A stretch of 64,000 nt of DNA, taken from positions 1 to 64,000 of the forward strand of contig JADGRA010000047.1 in assembly GCA_017881265.1 (NCBI GenBank), given 5' to 3'. This document shows positions 40,201 through 49,711 of this stretch, piece after piece (the stretch's first letter is position 1; each line of letters opens with the position of its first letter). A program made the translations under genes and the position numbers. A model generated the notes under the pieces. It saw nothing but the letters and a program-made list of their open reading frames with translations, ran no database searches and was not told the DNA's origin. This stretch comes from Myxococcaceae bacterium. Lineage in GTDB: Bacteria > Myxococcota > Myxococcia > Myxococcales > Myxococcaceae.

Positions 40201-43200
40201 TTAGCACGGCCCTCCGAGCAGCACACGGTGGTAGGCGGCCCGAACGGCCTCGGCCTGCCGGCGGTAGGCGGCGAGGAAGGCCCCCCCTGGGTCAGCGCCG
40301 CCATGGCCCAGCCGCCGGGCCAGCAGCGCCAGCGGTGCCCCGGTGGTGGGCAGGCGCGCCAGGGCCCGTCCGTGCACCAGCCGGAGCCGGTTTTCCACCC
40401 GCCGGTGGAAGAGGTAGCCGCTGCGCAGGGTGAGGGCATCCCCGGGGGCGAGCAGGCCCGAGGCCTGCAGGGCCTCCAGGGCGGCCAGGGTGTTGGGCCG
40501 CCGCACCGCCGGCACCCGGCCCCCGGACTTCAGCTGCAGGTACTGGGTGGCGAATTCCACGTCCACCAGGCCGCCGTGCCCGGCCTTGGGGTCCAGCTCG
40601 CCCGCCGTCTCGCCGGCGACTTCCACTTCAATGCGCTGGCGGTGCCGGTGAATCTCCTCGGCGGCCCCGGCCGGCAGTGGCCTCTCATAGACGAGGGGCA
40701 CCACCACCTGGGCCACCAGCGCCGCGCCGAAGCGGGTGTCCCCGGCCACGGCGCGCGTCTTCACCAGGGCCTGCCGCTCCCACAGCTGGGCACGCCGTTC
40801 ATGGTGCTCGCGGAAGGCCGTCTCACTCACCACCAGCGTGCCCTGGTTTCCGCTGGGCCGCAGCCGGGCGTCCACCTGGTACAGCCGCCCCTCGCGCAGC
40901 TGCACCGTCAACAGCGAGAGGAGCCGCTGCACCAGCCGGGCGAAGTACTCCGGGTGGCCGATGGGGGGCCGCGTCCCGCCGGCTGTCTCCTCGTCGGTGC
41001 CCCCGCCCTGGTAGACGAAGAGGAGGTCCAGGTCCGACTGGTAGCCGAGCTCGGCGCCGCCCAGCTTCCCGAGGCCCAGCACGGCCAGGGCGGCGCGGCC
41101 CCCGGCGCGCAACCGTGGCGCGCCGAAGCGCTCCCGCAGCTCGGCCTCGGCCTGGAAGAGGCAGGCGTCCAGCAGGGCGTCGGCCAGCGCACTCAGCTGG
41201 GTGGCCACCTCCGGCACGTCGAGTTCCCCGGCGATGTCGGCCAGGCCGATGCGCAGCACCTCCTCGTTCTTGAAGCGGCGCATCGCCCCGAGGCGCTCCT
41301 CGTCCAGGGGCGAGCGCGCCAGCCGGCCGCCGAGCTCCGCCGCCAGGCGCTCCACCGGCTTGTGCGGCCCTCCGCTGCTCTCCTGCACCAGCAGGTCCAG
41401 GAGTTCCGGGTTCCGGACGAAGTACCCACTGAGAAAGGCGCTCTGGCCAAACAGGCCCACCAGGCGCCGGCCGACGGCGGGCCGCTGCAGCAAAAGCCGC
41501 AGGTAGCCCACCGGCGCCACCAGGGAGGAGAGAAACTCCGCCAGGAAGAAGAGGGCCTGGTCCGGGTCCGGGCTGCGTGCGCACTCCGAGAGCAGCACCG
41601 CGGCTGGCAGGCCCGGGCCCGGCCCCTCCTGCAGGCCGCTCTGGAGCAGCGTACGCCGCAGCCGTTCGAGCGAGCGCAGCGAGGCCTCGGCATCGGCGAA
41701 GCCACGCGCCTCCAGGGCCTCGGCCCGGCGCTCATCCGGCAGCTCCGCGTCCAGGGCCAGGGCCAGCAGCGGCTCATCCGGCGCCTCGTTGCGCGCCGTC
41801 TGACCGAGCAGCGTCTGGAAGGCGGAGGCGACGAAGCGCCGGTGGCGGTCGAGCTCGCGGTCCAGCGCCTCGGCAGACGCAAGACCCAAGGTGCGGGCCA
41901 GGCGCAGGCGCTCTCTCGGGCTACTGGGCAGGGTCTGCGTCTGCTGCTCCTCCACCATCTGCAGCCGGTTCTCCACCCGGCGCAGGAAGAGGTAGGCGTC
42001 GGCCAGCGCATCGGCGTCGCGCTGGGCGAGCAGACCCGCGTCCGCCAGGCGCCTCAGCGCCAGAAGCGTGTTGCTGACGCGTAAGGGGGGGGCCTTGCCC
42101 CCGTGCAGCAGCTGCAGGGCCACCGCGAAGAATTCCACCTCGCGGATGCCGCCCGGCCCCAGCTTCACGTCGTCGGCGCTGGCCTTGCCCCGCAGGTCAA
42201 TCTCGGCCTTCAGCGACCGCAGCGCGTCCACCGCCCCGAAGTCCAGGCTGCGTCGCCAGAGGAAGGGGGCCAGCCCGTCGAGGAATTCCCTCGCCAGCCC
42301 CTCGTCCCCGGCCACGGCGCGCCCCTTCACCCAGGCGGCCCGTTCCCAGGTGCGGCCGGCCCTTTCGTAGTAGTGCAGGGCGGCGCGCAGGGACAGCACG
42401 GCCGGCCCGCCACGGCCTTCGGGCCGCAGCCCCAAGTCCACCCGGAAGCAGAAGCCGTCTTCCGTCACCTGGCCGAGGGCGCGGGTGAGGCCCTCGGCCA
42501 CCCGGGCGTAATAGGTGAGGGTGGGGACGCTGCCGTGGGTGCCGCCGGACGTCTCCCCCTCCCCCCGGTAGAGGTACACCAAGTCCACGTCCGAGCTGAA
42601 ATTCAAGTCCCCACCGCCCAGCTTCCCGAGGCCCAGCACGCAGAAGCCCTCGGGGTTGGGCGTCCCGTGCCGGACGCGCAGCGCCGCCTCCAGCGGCGGC
42701 AGCGCCGCCCGCAGCACTGCCTCGGCAACGTCCGCCTGCTCCCGCCCCACCTCCTGCAGCGGGGCATGGGCCCAGAGGTCTCGCGCCGCCAGGCGCAACA
42801 GGGAGCGGGCCTTGAAGCGGCGCAGCCGCCGGTGCAGGCCGTCCCGGTCCGCCACCGCGACGCCGGACACGGCCCCGCGCGCCGCGGCCAGGGTGCGCTC
42901 GCGGGGCCAGGGGCGCTCCAGCCGGGCGCCCGCCAGCCAGCGCAGCAGCCCCGGCCGCAGCGCCAGAAGGCGCGCCAGCACTTCGCTGCCCTGCACCAGG
43001 GCCACCACCAGTCCGGCGGGCGCCTCGGGCGCCCCGGCCAGCGCGGGCACCAGGCGCTCCAGGGTGGACAGGACGGCCGGGCCGTCAAAGGTGGCGTCGG
43101 CGGCCTGGACCAGGGCCCGGGCGCGAGCGTCCCCCAGGGCCGCGGACAGACGCGCTTCGGCGCGAGGGGCCGCTTTTGCAGAAGGCGGACGGCCCACGGC

Positions 43201-43203
43201 CAT
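40201..43203 (-). CDS. glnE: Bifunctional glutamine synthetase adenylyltransferase/deadenylase
   Basis: Adds or removes AMP on glutamine synthetase in response to PII status. A 1000-residue protein with the two nucleotidyltransferase cores in order: an N-terminal deadenylase site (LGLGKLGGGDLNFSSDVDLVYLY) and a C-terminal adenylylase site (LGLGKLGGAELGYQSDLDLLFVYQ). Each is followed by a regulatory helical domain (GGIREVEFFAVALQLLHGG; GGLVDVEFATQYLQLKSGG). Length matches the family. It sits 11 bp after the MoxR gene on the same strand; glnA and glnB are not in the window. Confidence 0.95.
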   Translation of the reverse strand: MAVGRPPSAKAAPRAEARLSAALGDARARALVQAADATFDGPAVLSTLERLVPALAGAPEAPAGLVVALVQGSEVLARLLALRPGLLRWLAGARLERPWPRERTLAAARGAVSGVAVADRDGLHRRLRRFKARSLLRLAARDLWAHAPLQEVGREQADVAEAVLRAALPPLEAALRVRHGTPNPEGFCVLGLGKLGGGDLNFSSDVDLVYLYRGEGETSGGTHGSVPTLTYYARVAEGLTRALGQVTEDGFCFRVDLGLRPEGRGGPAVLSLRAALHYYERAGRTWERAAWVKGRAVAGDEGLAREFLDGLAPFLWRRSLDFGAVDALRSLKAEIDLRGKASADDVKLGPGGIREVEFFAVALQLLHGGKAPPLRVSNTLLALRRLADAGLLAQRDADALADAYLFLRRVENRLQMVEEQQTQTLPSSPRERLRLARTLGLASAEALDRELDRHRRFVASAFQTLLGQTARNEAPDEPLLALALDAELPDERRAEALEARGFADAEASLRSLERLRRTLLQSGLQEGPGPGLPAAVLLSECARSPDPDQALFFLAEFLSSLVAPVGYLRLLLQRPAVGRRLVGLFGQSAFLSGYFVRNPELLDLLVQESSGGPHKPVERLAAELGGRLARSPLDEERLGAMRRFKNEEVLRIGLADIAGELDVPEVATQLSALADALLDACLFQAEAELRERFGAPRLRAGGRAALAVLGLGKLGGAELGYQSDLDLLFVYQGGGTDEETAGGTRPPIGHPEYFARLVQRLLSLLTVQLREGRLYQVDARLRPSGNQGTLVVSETAFREHHERRAQLWERQALVKTRAVAGDTRFGAALVAQVVVPLVYERPLPAGAAEEIHRHRQRIEVEVAGETAGELDPKAGHGGLVDVEFATQYLQLKSGGRVPAVRRPNTLAALEALQASGLLAPGDALTLRSGYLFHRRVENRLRLVHGRALARLPTTGAPLALLARRLGHGGADPGGAFLAAYRRQAEAVRAAYHRVLLGGPC

Positions 43204-43214
43204 GGGCGCTTTCC

Positions 43215-44207
43215 TCAGGCCTGGGCGAGCTGCGGGACGTGCGGCCGGGCCCGCTCGGCGTCGGACTCGTATTTGAGGACGACGTTGAGGGTGGCCGCCA
43301 CTAGCTCCGGCGTCAGCACGTCCGCGTTGAGAAGCACCAGGCTGTGGGCCCAGTCCAGGGTTTCGCTGATGGAGGGCGGCTTCTTGAGCTCCATCTCCCG
43401 CAGCTTGGCCACCGCCGCCACCACGCCCTCGGCCAGCCGGGCCGGCAACGCCGGGAAGCGGCTGCGGAGGATGCGCAGCTCACGCTCGCGGCTGGGAAAG
43501 TCAATGTGCAGGTGCAGGCAGCGCCGCTTGAGGGCGTCGGACAGCTCGCGCGCAGCGTTGGAGGTGAGCACCACCCGGGGCACCGCGGTGGCGCGCAGCG
43601 TCCCCAGCTCGGGAATGGTGACGGCGTTGTCGGCGAGGACTTCCAGGAGGAAGGCCTCGAATTCCGGGTCCGCCTTGTCCACCTCGTCCACCAGAAGCAG
43701 CGCCGGCTGGGGCGACAGCAGCGCCTGGAGGATGGGGCGGGGAAGCAGAAAGCGCTGGGAGAAGAAGACGGCGTCGCTTCGGGCAATGCGGTCCGCCGCC
43801 TCGCCAAGGGTGCCAGCGCCCTGCAGCGTCTCGCCGATTTTGTCCTTCAACAGCTGCGTGTACAGAAGCTGCTTGGCGTACTCCCACTCGTAGAGGGCCT
43901 TGCTCTCATCCAGCCCCTCGTAGCACTGCAGGTGGATGAGGGGACGGCCCAGCGCGCGGGCGAGCGCGCGGGCGAAGGCCGTCTTCCCGACGCCGGCCGG
44001 CCCTTCCACCAGCACCGGCTTCTCCATGTTGTCGGCGAGAAAGGCGCAGGTGGCGATTTCGCGCGACGCCAGGTAGCCGGTGGCCTCCAGCCGCGTCAGC
44101 GTCTCATCGACGGAAAGCAAGACAGGAGTGGGCGGGGGCGAGGGCACGGGGGGGGGAGAAGGGCCTGGAAGCTTAGTGGTTTCGTCCCCTTCGCGCATCG
44201 GCGCCAT
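43215..44207 (-). CDS. MoxR-family AAA+ ATPase
   Basis: A 330-residue AAA+ protein. After a Pro-rich leader come DNMEKPVLVEGPAGVGKTAFARALARALGRPLI (Walker A), ALLLVDEVDKADPEFEAFLLEVLADN (Walker B) and VPRVVLTSNAARELSDALKRRCLHLHIDFPS (sensor 1 and arginine finger). These match the MoxR/CoxD group. Such ATPases usually remodel or mature a partner together with a VWA-domain protein. No VWA gene is present here, which is unusual. The start is uncertain between 44207 and 44198. Confidence 0.88.
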   Translation of the reverse strand: MAPMREGDETTKLPGPSPPPVPSPPPTPVLLSVDETLTRLEATGYLASREIATCAFLADNMEKPVLVEGPAGVGKTAFARALARALGRPLIHLQCYEGLDESKALYEWEYAKQLLYTQLLKDKIGETLQGAGTLGEAADRIARSDAVFFSQRFLLPRPILQALLSPQPALLLVDEVDKADPEFEAFLLEVLADNAVTIPELGTLRATAVPRVVLTSNAARELSDALKRRCLHLHIDFPSRERELRILRSRFPALPARLAEGVVAAVAKLREMELKKPPSISETLDWAHSLVLLNADVLTPELVAATLNVVLKYESDAERARPHVPQLAQA

Positions 44208-44242
44208 CGCTTGGGGCCAGTCGCGTCTGTAGGGGGCGGCCT

Positions 44243-44998
44243 TCAGCCCAACGCCAGACGGACGGCCACCGCCAGGCCCGCCACCAGCATGGCGATGCCC
44301 AGCGTCCGGCGCAGCGTCGGCTGGGGCAAGGCATGCGCCAGGGGGGTCCCCACGGCGATGCCGAGGCTGAGGGCCACCGCGACAAACGCCCCCAGCCGGA
44401 CGTCCAGCCGTCCTTCGCGCAGGGCGGCCAGCGAGGCGACGGCGGAGATGGGCACCTGGATGAGTTGGCCAAGTCCCAGCGACAGCAACACCGGTTGCCG
44501 CAGGGCCACCAGCAGCGGCACCAGCAGGAAGGCGCCCCCGGCGCCCACCAGCGCGGAGACGCAGCCGGTGAGGGCGCCGAGGAGAAGCAGCGCGCCGCCC
44601 CCCAGCGCCCGGCCGAGGGCGGCAGGTGGGGGCGCCCGGCCGAGGGCGTTCAGCCCCGCCGTTACCAGCACGGCGGCGATGAGGGCCTGCAGGACGGCGC
44701 CCGAGACGAGGGTGGCCGCCTGCGCGCCGAGGTACGCTCCGGGCAGCGCGGCGGCGCTGAGCCAGCCGGCCATGCCCCAGGGGATGGAGCCCCGTCGGGC
44801 GTACAGCAACACCGCCAGAAGCCCGCTCCACAGGTAGCTGAAGAGCGCCACCGGAATGGCGGCGTGCACGGGCAGCCCCACCCCGTAGGTGAGAAAGGGC
44901 ACCAGCAGCACCCCGCCCACGCTGGTGCAGCCGAGAGCCACGCCCAACAGAAGTCCGAACAGACCGACGACGAGGGCGGTGGTGAGACTCATCCCCAT
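44243..44998 (-). CDS. TauE/SafE-family membrane permease
   Basis: A 251-residue polytopic protein with about eight helices. The twin repeat LLLGVALGCTSVGGVLLVPFLTYGVGLPVHAAIPVALFSYLWS and GALTGCVSALVGAGGAFLLVPLLVALRQPVLLSLGLGQLIQVP is typical of TauE/SafE transporters. These export sulfite, sulfoacetate or related organosulfur anions. The substrate is unknown. It lies between the AglZ/FrzS-like gene (47 bp) and the MoxR gene (35 bp) on the same strand. Confidence 0.88.
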   Translation of the reverse strand: MGMSLTTALVVGLFGLLLGVALGCTSVGGVLLVPFLTYGVGLPVHAAIPVALFSYLWSGLLAVLLYARRGSIPWGMAGWLSAAALPGAYLGAQAATLVSGAVLQALIAAVLVTAGLNALGRAPPPAALGRALGGGALLLLGALTGCVSALVGAGGAFLLVPLLVALRQPVLLSLGLGQLIQVPISAVASLAALREGRLDVRLGAFVAVALSLGIAVGTPLAHALPQPTLRRTLGIAMLVAGLAVAVRLALG

Positions 44999-45045
44999 TC
45001 GAAAGGGTGGGTGCGCCTCCTGTCCCCCAGCGGGAGGCTCCGGGA

Positions 45046-48000
45046 CTAGCGGCGGGGCTTGTCCAACTCGTCCACCAGGGCGTTCCAGTCCTCGGGGTCC
45101 GGACGCCGCCCGGATTGGCTGGTCTCGGGGATGCGGGGCAGGGGAGCCGCCACCGGACGGCTGACGCCGGGGCTGGAGATGCGGGGCACCGCCGCGTCCG
45201 CGGCAACGGGCACCTCCTGGCTGCTGCGGGTAACGGGGGCGCTTGGGCGCGCCTTCAGCCGCGCCAGTTCCAGCTCGGCCACCTTCAACGCCCGGCTGCG
45301 CTCCTGGACGGCGGCCTGCAGCCGCGCCACCTCCTGCGCCTTGGCGGCGTCGCGGCGCTCGAGCTCTGCCCGCTGGCGCGCCACCAACTCATTCACCTCG
45401 GCCGCCATGCGCCCTTCGAGTTCCTTGCGCTCCTTCTGCGCCTGGGCCAGCCGCGACGCGGCCTCGTTGGCGCGCGCGTCTGACGCGGCCAGCTTGGCCT
45501 GCAGGTCCCGCTCCGTCCTCACCTTGGAGGAGGCCGAGGCCTCCAGCGCATTCTCCAGCTCCTGCGCCCGGCGCGTCCTGGCAGTGGCAGTGGTGGTGGC
45601 CTGGCCCAGCGCCGCCTCCAGCTCCGCGATGCGGGCCGCGGCGGCCTGCCGTTCCGCTGCGGCGGCCCGCTCGACCGACGCGACGTGGCTGGCCACGTCT
45701 TCCTGGCTGGCCCGGGCCTCCGCCTCGGCGGCTTCCAGGTGTGCCCGGTACTCCTCGGCCTGGGCCGTGGCCTGACGCAGCTGCGCGCCCAGCCCCTCCT
45801 TCAGCCGCTCGCGCTCGGTGGCGCTTTCCGCCTGCAGCGCCGCCAGCGCCTGGCGGCGCTTCTCGGACTCGGCGCCGGCGCGCTCCGCCTCCCGGGTGGA
45901 GGCCAGAAGCTCCTCGGAAAGCTCGGCCGTCTGCCGTTGCAGCCCCTCTTGCAGCTCTCGCAGCCGCGCCTCGGCCGCCCGCAGCTGCTCGCCCTTGCCT
46001 TGGGCGTCGCGGGCGAGTGCGTCGCGTTCCCGCCGCGCCTCTGTCTGCAAGTCCGCCATGCGCGTCCGGGCGTCCTCCACCTGTTGCACCAGGGCGGTGA
46101 GGTCTCCGCGAAGCAGCTCCTCGCGCCGCCCCGCTTCCTCCTGGAAGGCGGCCAGCCGCTCCTCGACGTGCATCCGCTCGTCCTCGGCGGTGGCGGCACG
46201 GGCGGTGAGCTGGGTGACTTCAGCCATCCGCGCGCCGAGCTCGAGCTTCAGGTGGCTGTGCTGGTCCGTCAGATCGGCCAGCTCCGCCTCCAGGGAGGCG
46301 AGGCGTGCCGCCTGGGCCGTCGCCTGCTGATCGGCGCGGGCCAGACTCGCGCGCTGCTCTTCCACCGCGGCGCGCGAGTTCTCCAGGGCGTCGGTGGTGC
46401 GCTGCAGCCCTTCTTGGGTTTCCAGCACCAGCTGCTCGGTGGAGGCCAGTTGGGTTTGCGACTCGGTGAGGGCCGCCTGGGTGGCGTCCAGCTCCCCGCG
46501 CAGGGAGGCCAGCGCGCTCTCGCGCTCGCCCAGCGTCGCCTCGAGGCTGGCCACGCGCTCGGTGAGGGAGCGGCCGTGCGCGTCCGCCTCCTCTAGCTGC
46601 CGCATGAATTCTGCAGCGGCCACGCCCCGGACCTCCAGCTCGCCGTGCGCGGTGGCGAGCTCGGCGTCGCGCTCCTGCAGGGCTGCGGTCGTGGCGGCCA
46701 GCCGGCCCGCGACGTCGGCGTGGGCCGCCCGCTCGGCGGACAGCTCCTGCTCGGTCCCCTGGTGCTGCCGCTGGCTGTCTTGCAGGCGCGAGGTGAGGTC
46801 CGCCTCGGCGAGCCGCTTGGCCTCCACCAGCGCTGCGTACTCGCTGCCGAGCTCCGCCTCGCGCTCCTCGGCGGACGCCCGGGCTGCGTCGAGCTCGCCC
46901 TCCAGCTCGCCGATGCGCTCCAGCTTGGCTTGGATTTGCCGGTGGAAGTCCGCGTCGGCCGCCTCACGCTGTTCCACGGAGGTGGCGAGCTCGCGCTCGG
47001 TGGCGGCCAGCTTGGCGTCGCGCTCGGCGAGCCGGTCCGCCATTTGCGCCGTGAGGTGCTCCACCTCCAGCCGCAAGTCCTCGCCATGGGCCGTCGCCGC
47101 CCCCAGCTGCGCTTCCAGGGCGTGCTCGGCCTCGGCATGCTCGGTGTCGGCCTTGGCCCGGGCCTCGGTGAGGGCCTGGACTTCCTCGTCCCGTGCCCGC
47201 CCGTGCGCCTCGGCCCGGCTGGCCCGGGCCTCCAGCTCCTGGAGGGTGGCGGTGGCGGCGGCGCTGGCCTTCTCCGACCCCTCCTTTAGGGAGGCGATGG
47301 TGCGGGCGTTCTCCTCGTCGTGGGCGTTGCGCTCGGCCTCCGTGCGCGAGAGAGCCTCACGCAACAGGGCGAGCTCGGTGTCCAGCTGTCCGGCCCGCGC
47401 CGTCTGTTGGGCGAGCTCCTCCGTCAGCTTCTGCTCTCGGACCTCGGCCTCCAGCGTGCTGACCTGGAGCTGGCGCTCGAGGGCGGCGTGCGCCTCGGCG
47501 GCCTGAGCTGCCGAGGCCGCCGCGCGCTGCAACTCATCCTCGCCGGCCAGGAGGTCCTGCCGGGCGAGGTTGAGGTCCCGCTCCTTGCTGGCGACCACCT
47601 CGATGAGGTCCTTCTCGGTGGCGAATTTCTGTAGCAGCAGGTCGTCGACGGTGGCGCCGTGCTCGCGCTCCTTCTGCAACATGGCGGCCTGCGCGTCGTT
47701 GAAGCGGCGGAGCAGGTCGTCGACCTGCATCTTCAGCCCCTGCAGCTCGACGTCCTTCTCGTGCAGGCGGTCCTCGACACTGAGCAGCTCGCGCTCGCGC
47801 ACCGTCCAGATTTCGCTGATGCGCGCCAACTGCGCCTCGCGCGCCTTCAACTCATCGCGGAGGATTTGGATTTTTCCCTCCGGCGTGCCCATCTGCTCGC
47901 GCCGGGGCGCCGTGCGGCGGACTTGACGGGACTCGGCCAGCAGCTCCGCCTTGCGGTCGGCGATGGACTGGAAGGCCCGGTCGAGGAAGGCCCGGTCCTC

Positions 48001-48525
48001 GTCGTTGAGGGCGCTGCGGCGCTCGCGGCGGGGCAGCCGGGGTGGGCTTCCCGGCGGCGGGGCCCTCAGCGGCGGTGGGATGGCGGCCATCTCCCGGGTG
48101 GGGGTGTGGAGGGTGCCGCTGAGGGCGTCCTCCAGCGAGCGCTCGACGTCGTCCAGCGGCACCAGCCCGGACGTCATCTGCGCCAGGTCCTGCATCTCAA
48201 ACGGGATGCTCAGGTAGGCGTCGGCGGCGTTGGGACTCTGCGCGTGCTGGCTGAGGCCGTCCTGGCCCACGTCGGAGCTGAGCAGCAGCACGGGCATGGG
48301 ATGGCTGAATTTGCCTTTCTTGATTTGGCCGCACAGCACGAAGCCCGACTGGTCGGGCAGCTCCGCGCGAAGGACGACGAGGTCCGGGCGACGCAGCTCG
48401 AGCTCGCGCTGGGCGTCGGCGGCCGTGTCCGCGGTGGCGGTCTGGTAGCCGGCGGTCCGCAGGACGGACGCCATGGTGAGGGCGAATTCGTGCTGACTCT
48501 CGACGATGAGGACGCGGCGCTCCAT
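45046..48525 (-). CDS. Pseudo-receiver plus long coiled-coil protein, AglZ/FrzS type
   Basis: A 1159-residue protein. Residues 1-120 are a receiver-like domain (RVLIVESQHEFALTMASVLRTAGYQT, then LVVLRAELPDQSGFVLCGQIKKGKFSH). The phospho-acceptor Asp is replaced by Arg53 and the acidic pair by Glu-Ser, as in the pseudo-receivers of FrzS and AglZ. From about 200 to 1080 almost every residue fits a heptad-rich Ala/Glu/Arg coiled coil. A Pro/Ser-rich tail ends EDWNALVDELDKPRR. In Myxococcus xanthus AglZ and FrzS control polarity of gliding and type IV pilus motility. Length is closer to AglZ (about 1400) than to FrzS (about 550). The coiled coil may be up to 880 residues. Confidence 0.82.
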   Translation of the reverse strand: MERRVLIVESQHEFALTMASVLRTAGYQTATADTAADAQRELELRRPDLVVLRAELPDQSGFVLCGQIKKGKFSHPMPVLLLSSDVGQDGLSQHAQSPNAADAYLSIPFEMQDLAQMTSGLVPLDDVERSLEDALSGTLHTPTREMAAIPPPLRAPPPGSPPRLPRRERRSALNDEDRAFLDRAFQSIADRKAELLAESRQVRRTAPRREQMGTPEGKIQILRDELKAREAQLARISEIWTVRERELLSVEDRLHEKDVELQGLKMQVDDLLRRFNDAQAAMLQKEREHGATVDDLLLQKFATEKDLIEVVASKERDLNLARQDLLAGEDELQRAAASAAQAAEAHAALERQLQVSTLEAEVREQKLTEELAQQTARAGQLDTELALLREALSRTEAERNAHDEENARTIASLKEGSEKASAAATATLQELEARASRAEAHGRARDEEVQALTEARAKADTEHAEAEHALEAQLGAATAHGEDLRLEVEHLTAQMADRLAERDAKLAATERELATSVEQREAADADFHRQIQAKLERIGELEGELDAARASAEEREAELGSEYAALVEAKRLAEADLTSRLQDSQRQHQGTEQELSAERAAHADVAGRLAATTAALQERDAELATAHGELEVRGVAAAEFMRQLEEADAHGRSLTERVASLEATLGERESALASLRGELDATQAALTESQTQLASTEQLVLETQEGLQRTTDALENSRAAVEEQRASLARADQQATAQAARLASLEAELADLTDQHSHLKLELGARMAEVTQLTARAATAEDERMHVEERLAAFQEEAGRREELLRGDLTALVQQVEDARTRMADLQTEARRERDALARDAQGKGEQLRAAEARLRELQEGLQRQTAELSEELLASTREAERAGAESEKRRQALAALQAESATERERLKEGLGAQLRQATAQAEEYRAHLEAAEAEARASQEDVASHVASVERAAAAERQAAAARIAELEAALGQATTTATARTRRAQELENALEASASSKVRTERDLQAKLAASDARANEAASRLAQAQKERKELEGRMAAEVNELVARQRAELERRDAAKAQEVARLQAAVQERSRALKVAELELARLKARPSAPVTRSSQEVPVAADAAVPRISSPGVSRPVAAPLPRIPETSQSGRRPDPEDWNALVDELDKPRR

Positions 48526-48676
48526 GGACCCTTTCGGGGCTGCGACGGCACGAGACCAAAGCAGTCTACGGCAGAGGCCCTGGGGCTTGAAAAGGAGGCA
48601 GCGTGCGCTCAGTTGACAACCGACCGCCGGCACGCGACGAAGGGCTCCGCGCCCTGGGCACCAGGGCAGGCCAGCG

Positions 48677-49699
48677 ATGACCCGGGACGACCTCGAGCTT
48701 CTGGACACACCGAGCTTGCGCGCCCTCGCCCGGGAGCACCTGCCCCGCCGGGCCAAGTCCCTGCGTACCCGGGCCGCGCTCCTCGCGGCCCTCGGGGAGG
48801 CGCCGCTGCCAAGGGTGGCGCCCGCGGTGGCGCCGAAGCCCGGGCGGCGGCGCGCGCCGGCACCGGACGTCGCCTCGGCGAAGCCCGCCTCCGCGAAGCC
48901 AGCTGCGCCCAAGTCTGTCTCTCCGACGTCCATCTTGCACCCGTCGACGACCGGCAAGGCCCCCGCTGCAGGTGCGCAGCCGCCCACCTCCACCGCGCCC
49001 GCACCTCATGTGGCACCCCCGGTCGCGCTGGCCCACCCGGGCGTACCGGCAGCCCTCGGTCCCCCGGAGGACGTCCTGGTGGAGGAGGGCTTCTTCGTCG
49101 TCCATGCCCAAAAGCGCCGGCGCACGCGGCGGCCCGCGCCGAAGCTTTCGCCGCGGCGGCAGGCGCCGGCCGTCCGCGCCGTCCGGCCGACGCCGGTGGG
49201 CGAGGAAGTGCCGCACCTGTTGGCCCGCGACCCAGCCACCCTCTTTCTCTTCTGGGATTTCCGCAAGGACTTGGAACGCGGCGCGGCCTTCGGCCTCGAC
49301 TCCCCCCGCGTCCTGTTCCGTCTGTACGACGGCGCGGTGCTGGTGCGTACCGTCGAGGCGCCGCTCGGCCGGCGCAGCCTGTACCTGGAGGGCCTGGAGC
49401 CGGGACACACCTACAGCGTCGAGGCCTGGCTCGTCGGAAGCGACGGCCATGCCCGTCCCACCGGGCGCCGCAGCGCCCCCTTGCGCCTGGCCCCGGCCGT
49501 CCCCTCGGGCCAGCTGGAGGTGCAGATGGTGCGCGTCCCGTGGGAGCAGCCGCTGGTCCCGCGCGCGGGGGCCGCCGCCGCGGCGCCCGCCGCGGGGCAG
49601 AAGGCGCCCGTCGCCGCCCCGGGCCGCGTGGAGCTCCCCGCAAGTCTGGACTGGCGCGGCGGGCCGGGGCCCGGGGGCCCCCGCTCCGGCCGTCCGTAA
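48677..49699 (+). CDS. DUF4912 domain protein
   Basis: A 340-residue protein. An N-terminal SAP/Rho-N-like helix pair (LELLDTPSLRALAREHLPRRAKSLRTRAALLAAL) is followed by a long Ala/Pro-rich linker. The DUF4912 domain follows (HLLARDPATLFLFWDFRKDLERG, VLFRLYDGA, RSLYLEGLEPGHTYSVEAWLVGSDG), a beta-sandwich resembling carbohydrate-binding or fibronectin modules. The gene is followed three bases later by a GH57 branching enzyme, a pairing that suggests a role in glycogen metabolism. It is divergent from the AglZ/FrzS-like gene across 151 bp. Confidence 0.75.
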   Translation: MTRDDLELLDTPSLRALAREHLPRRAKSLRTRAALLAALGEAPLPRVAPAVAPKPGRRRAPAPDVASAKPASAKPAAPKSVSPTSILHPSTTGKAPAAGAQPPTSTAPAPHVAPPVALAHPGVPAALGPPEDVLVEEGFFVVHAQKRRRTRRPAPKLSPRRQAPAVRAVRPTPVGEEVPHLLARDPATLFLFWDFRKDLERGAAFGLDSPRVLFRLYDGAVLVRTVEAPLGRRSLYLEGLEPGHTYSVEAWLVGSDGHARPTGRRSAPLRLAPAVPSGQLEVQMVRVPWEQPLVPRAGAAAAAPAAGQKAPVAAPGRVELPASLDWRGGPGPGGPRSGRP

Positions 49700-49711
49700 A
49701 GCGTGGGGCCC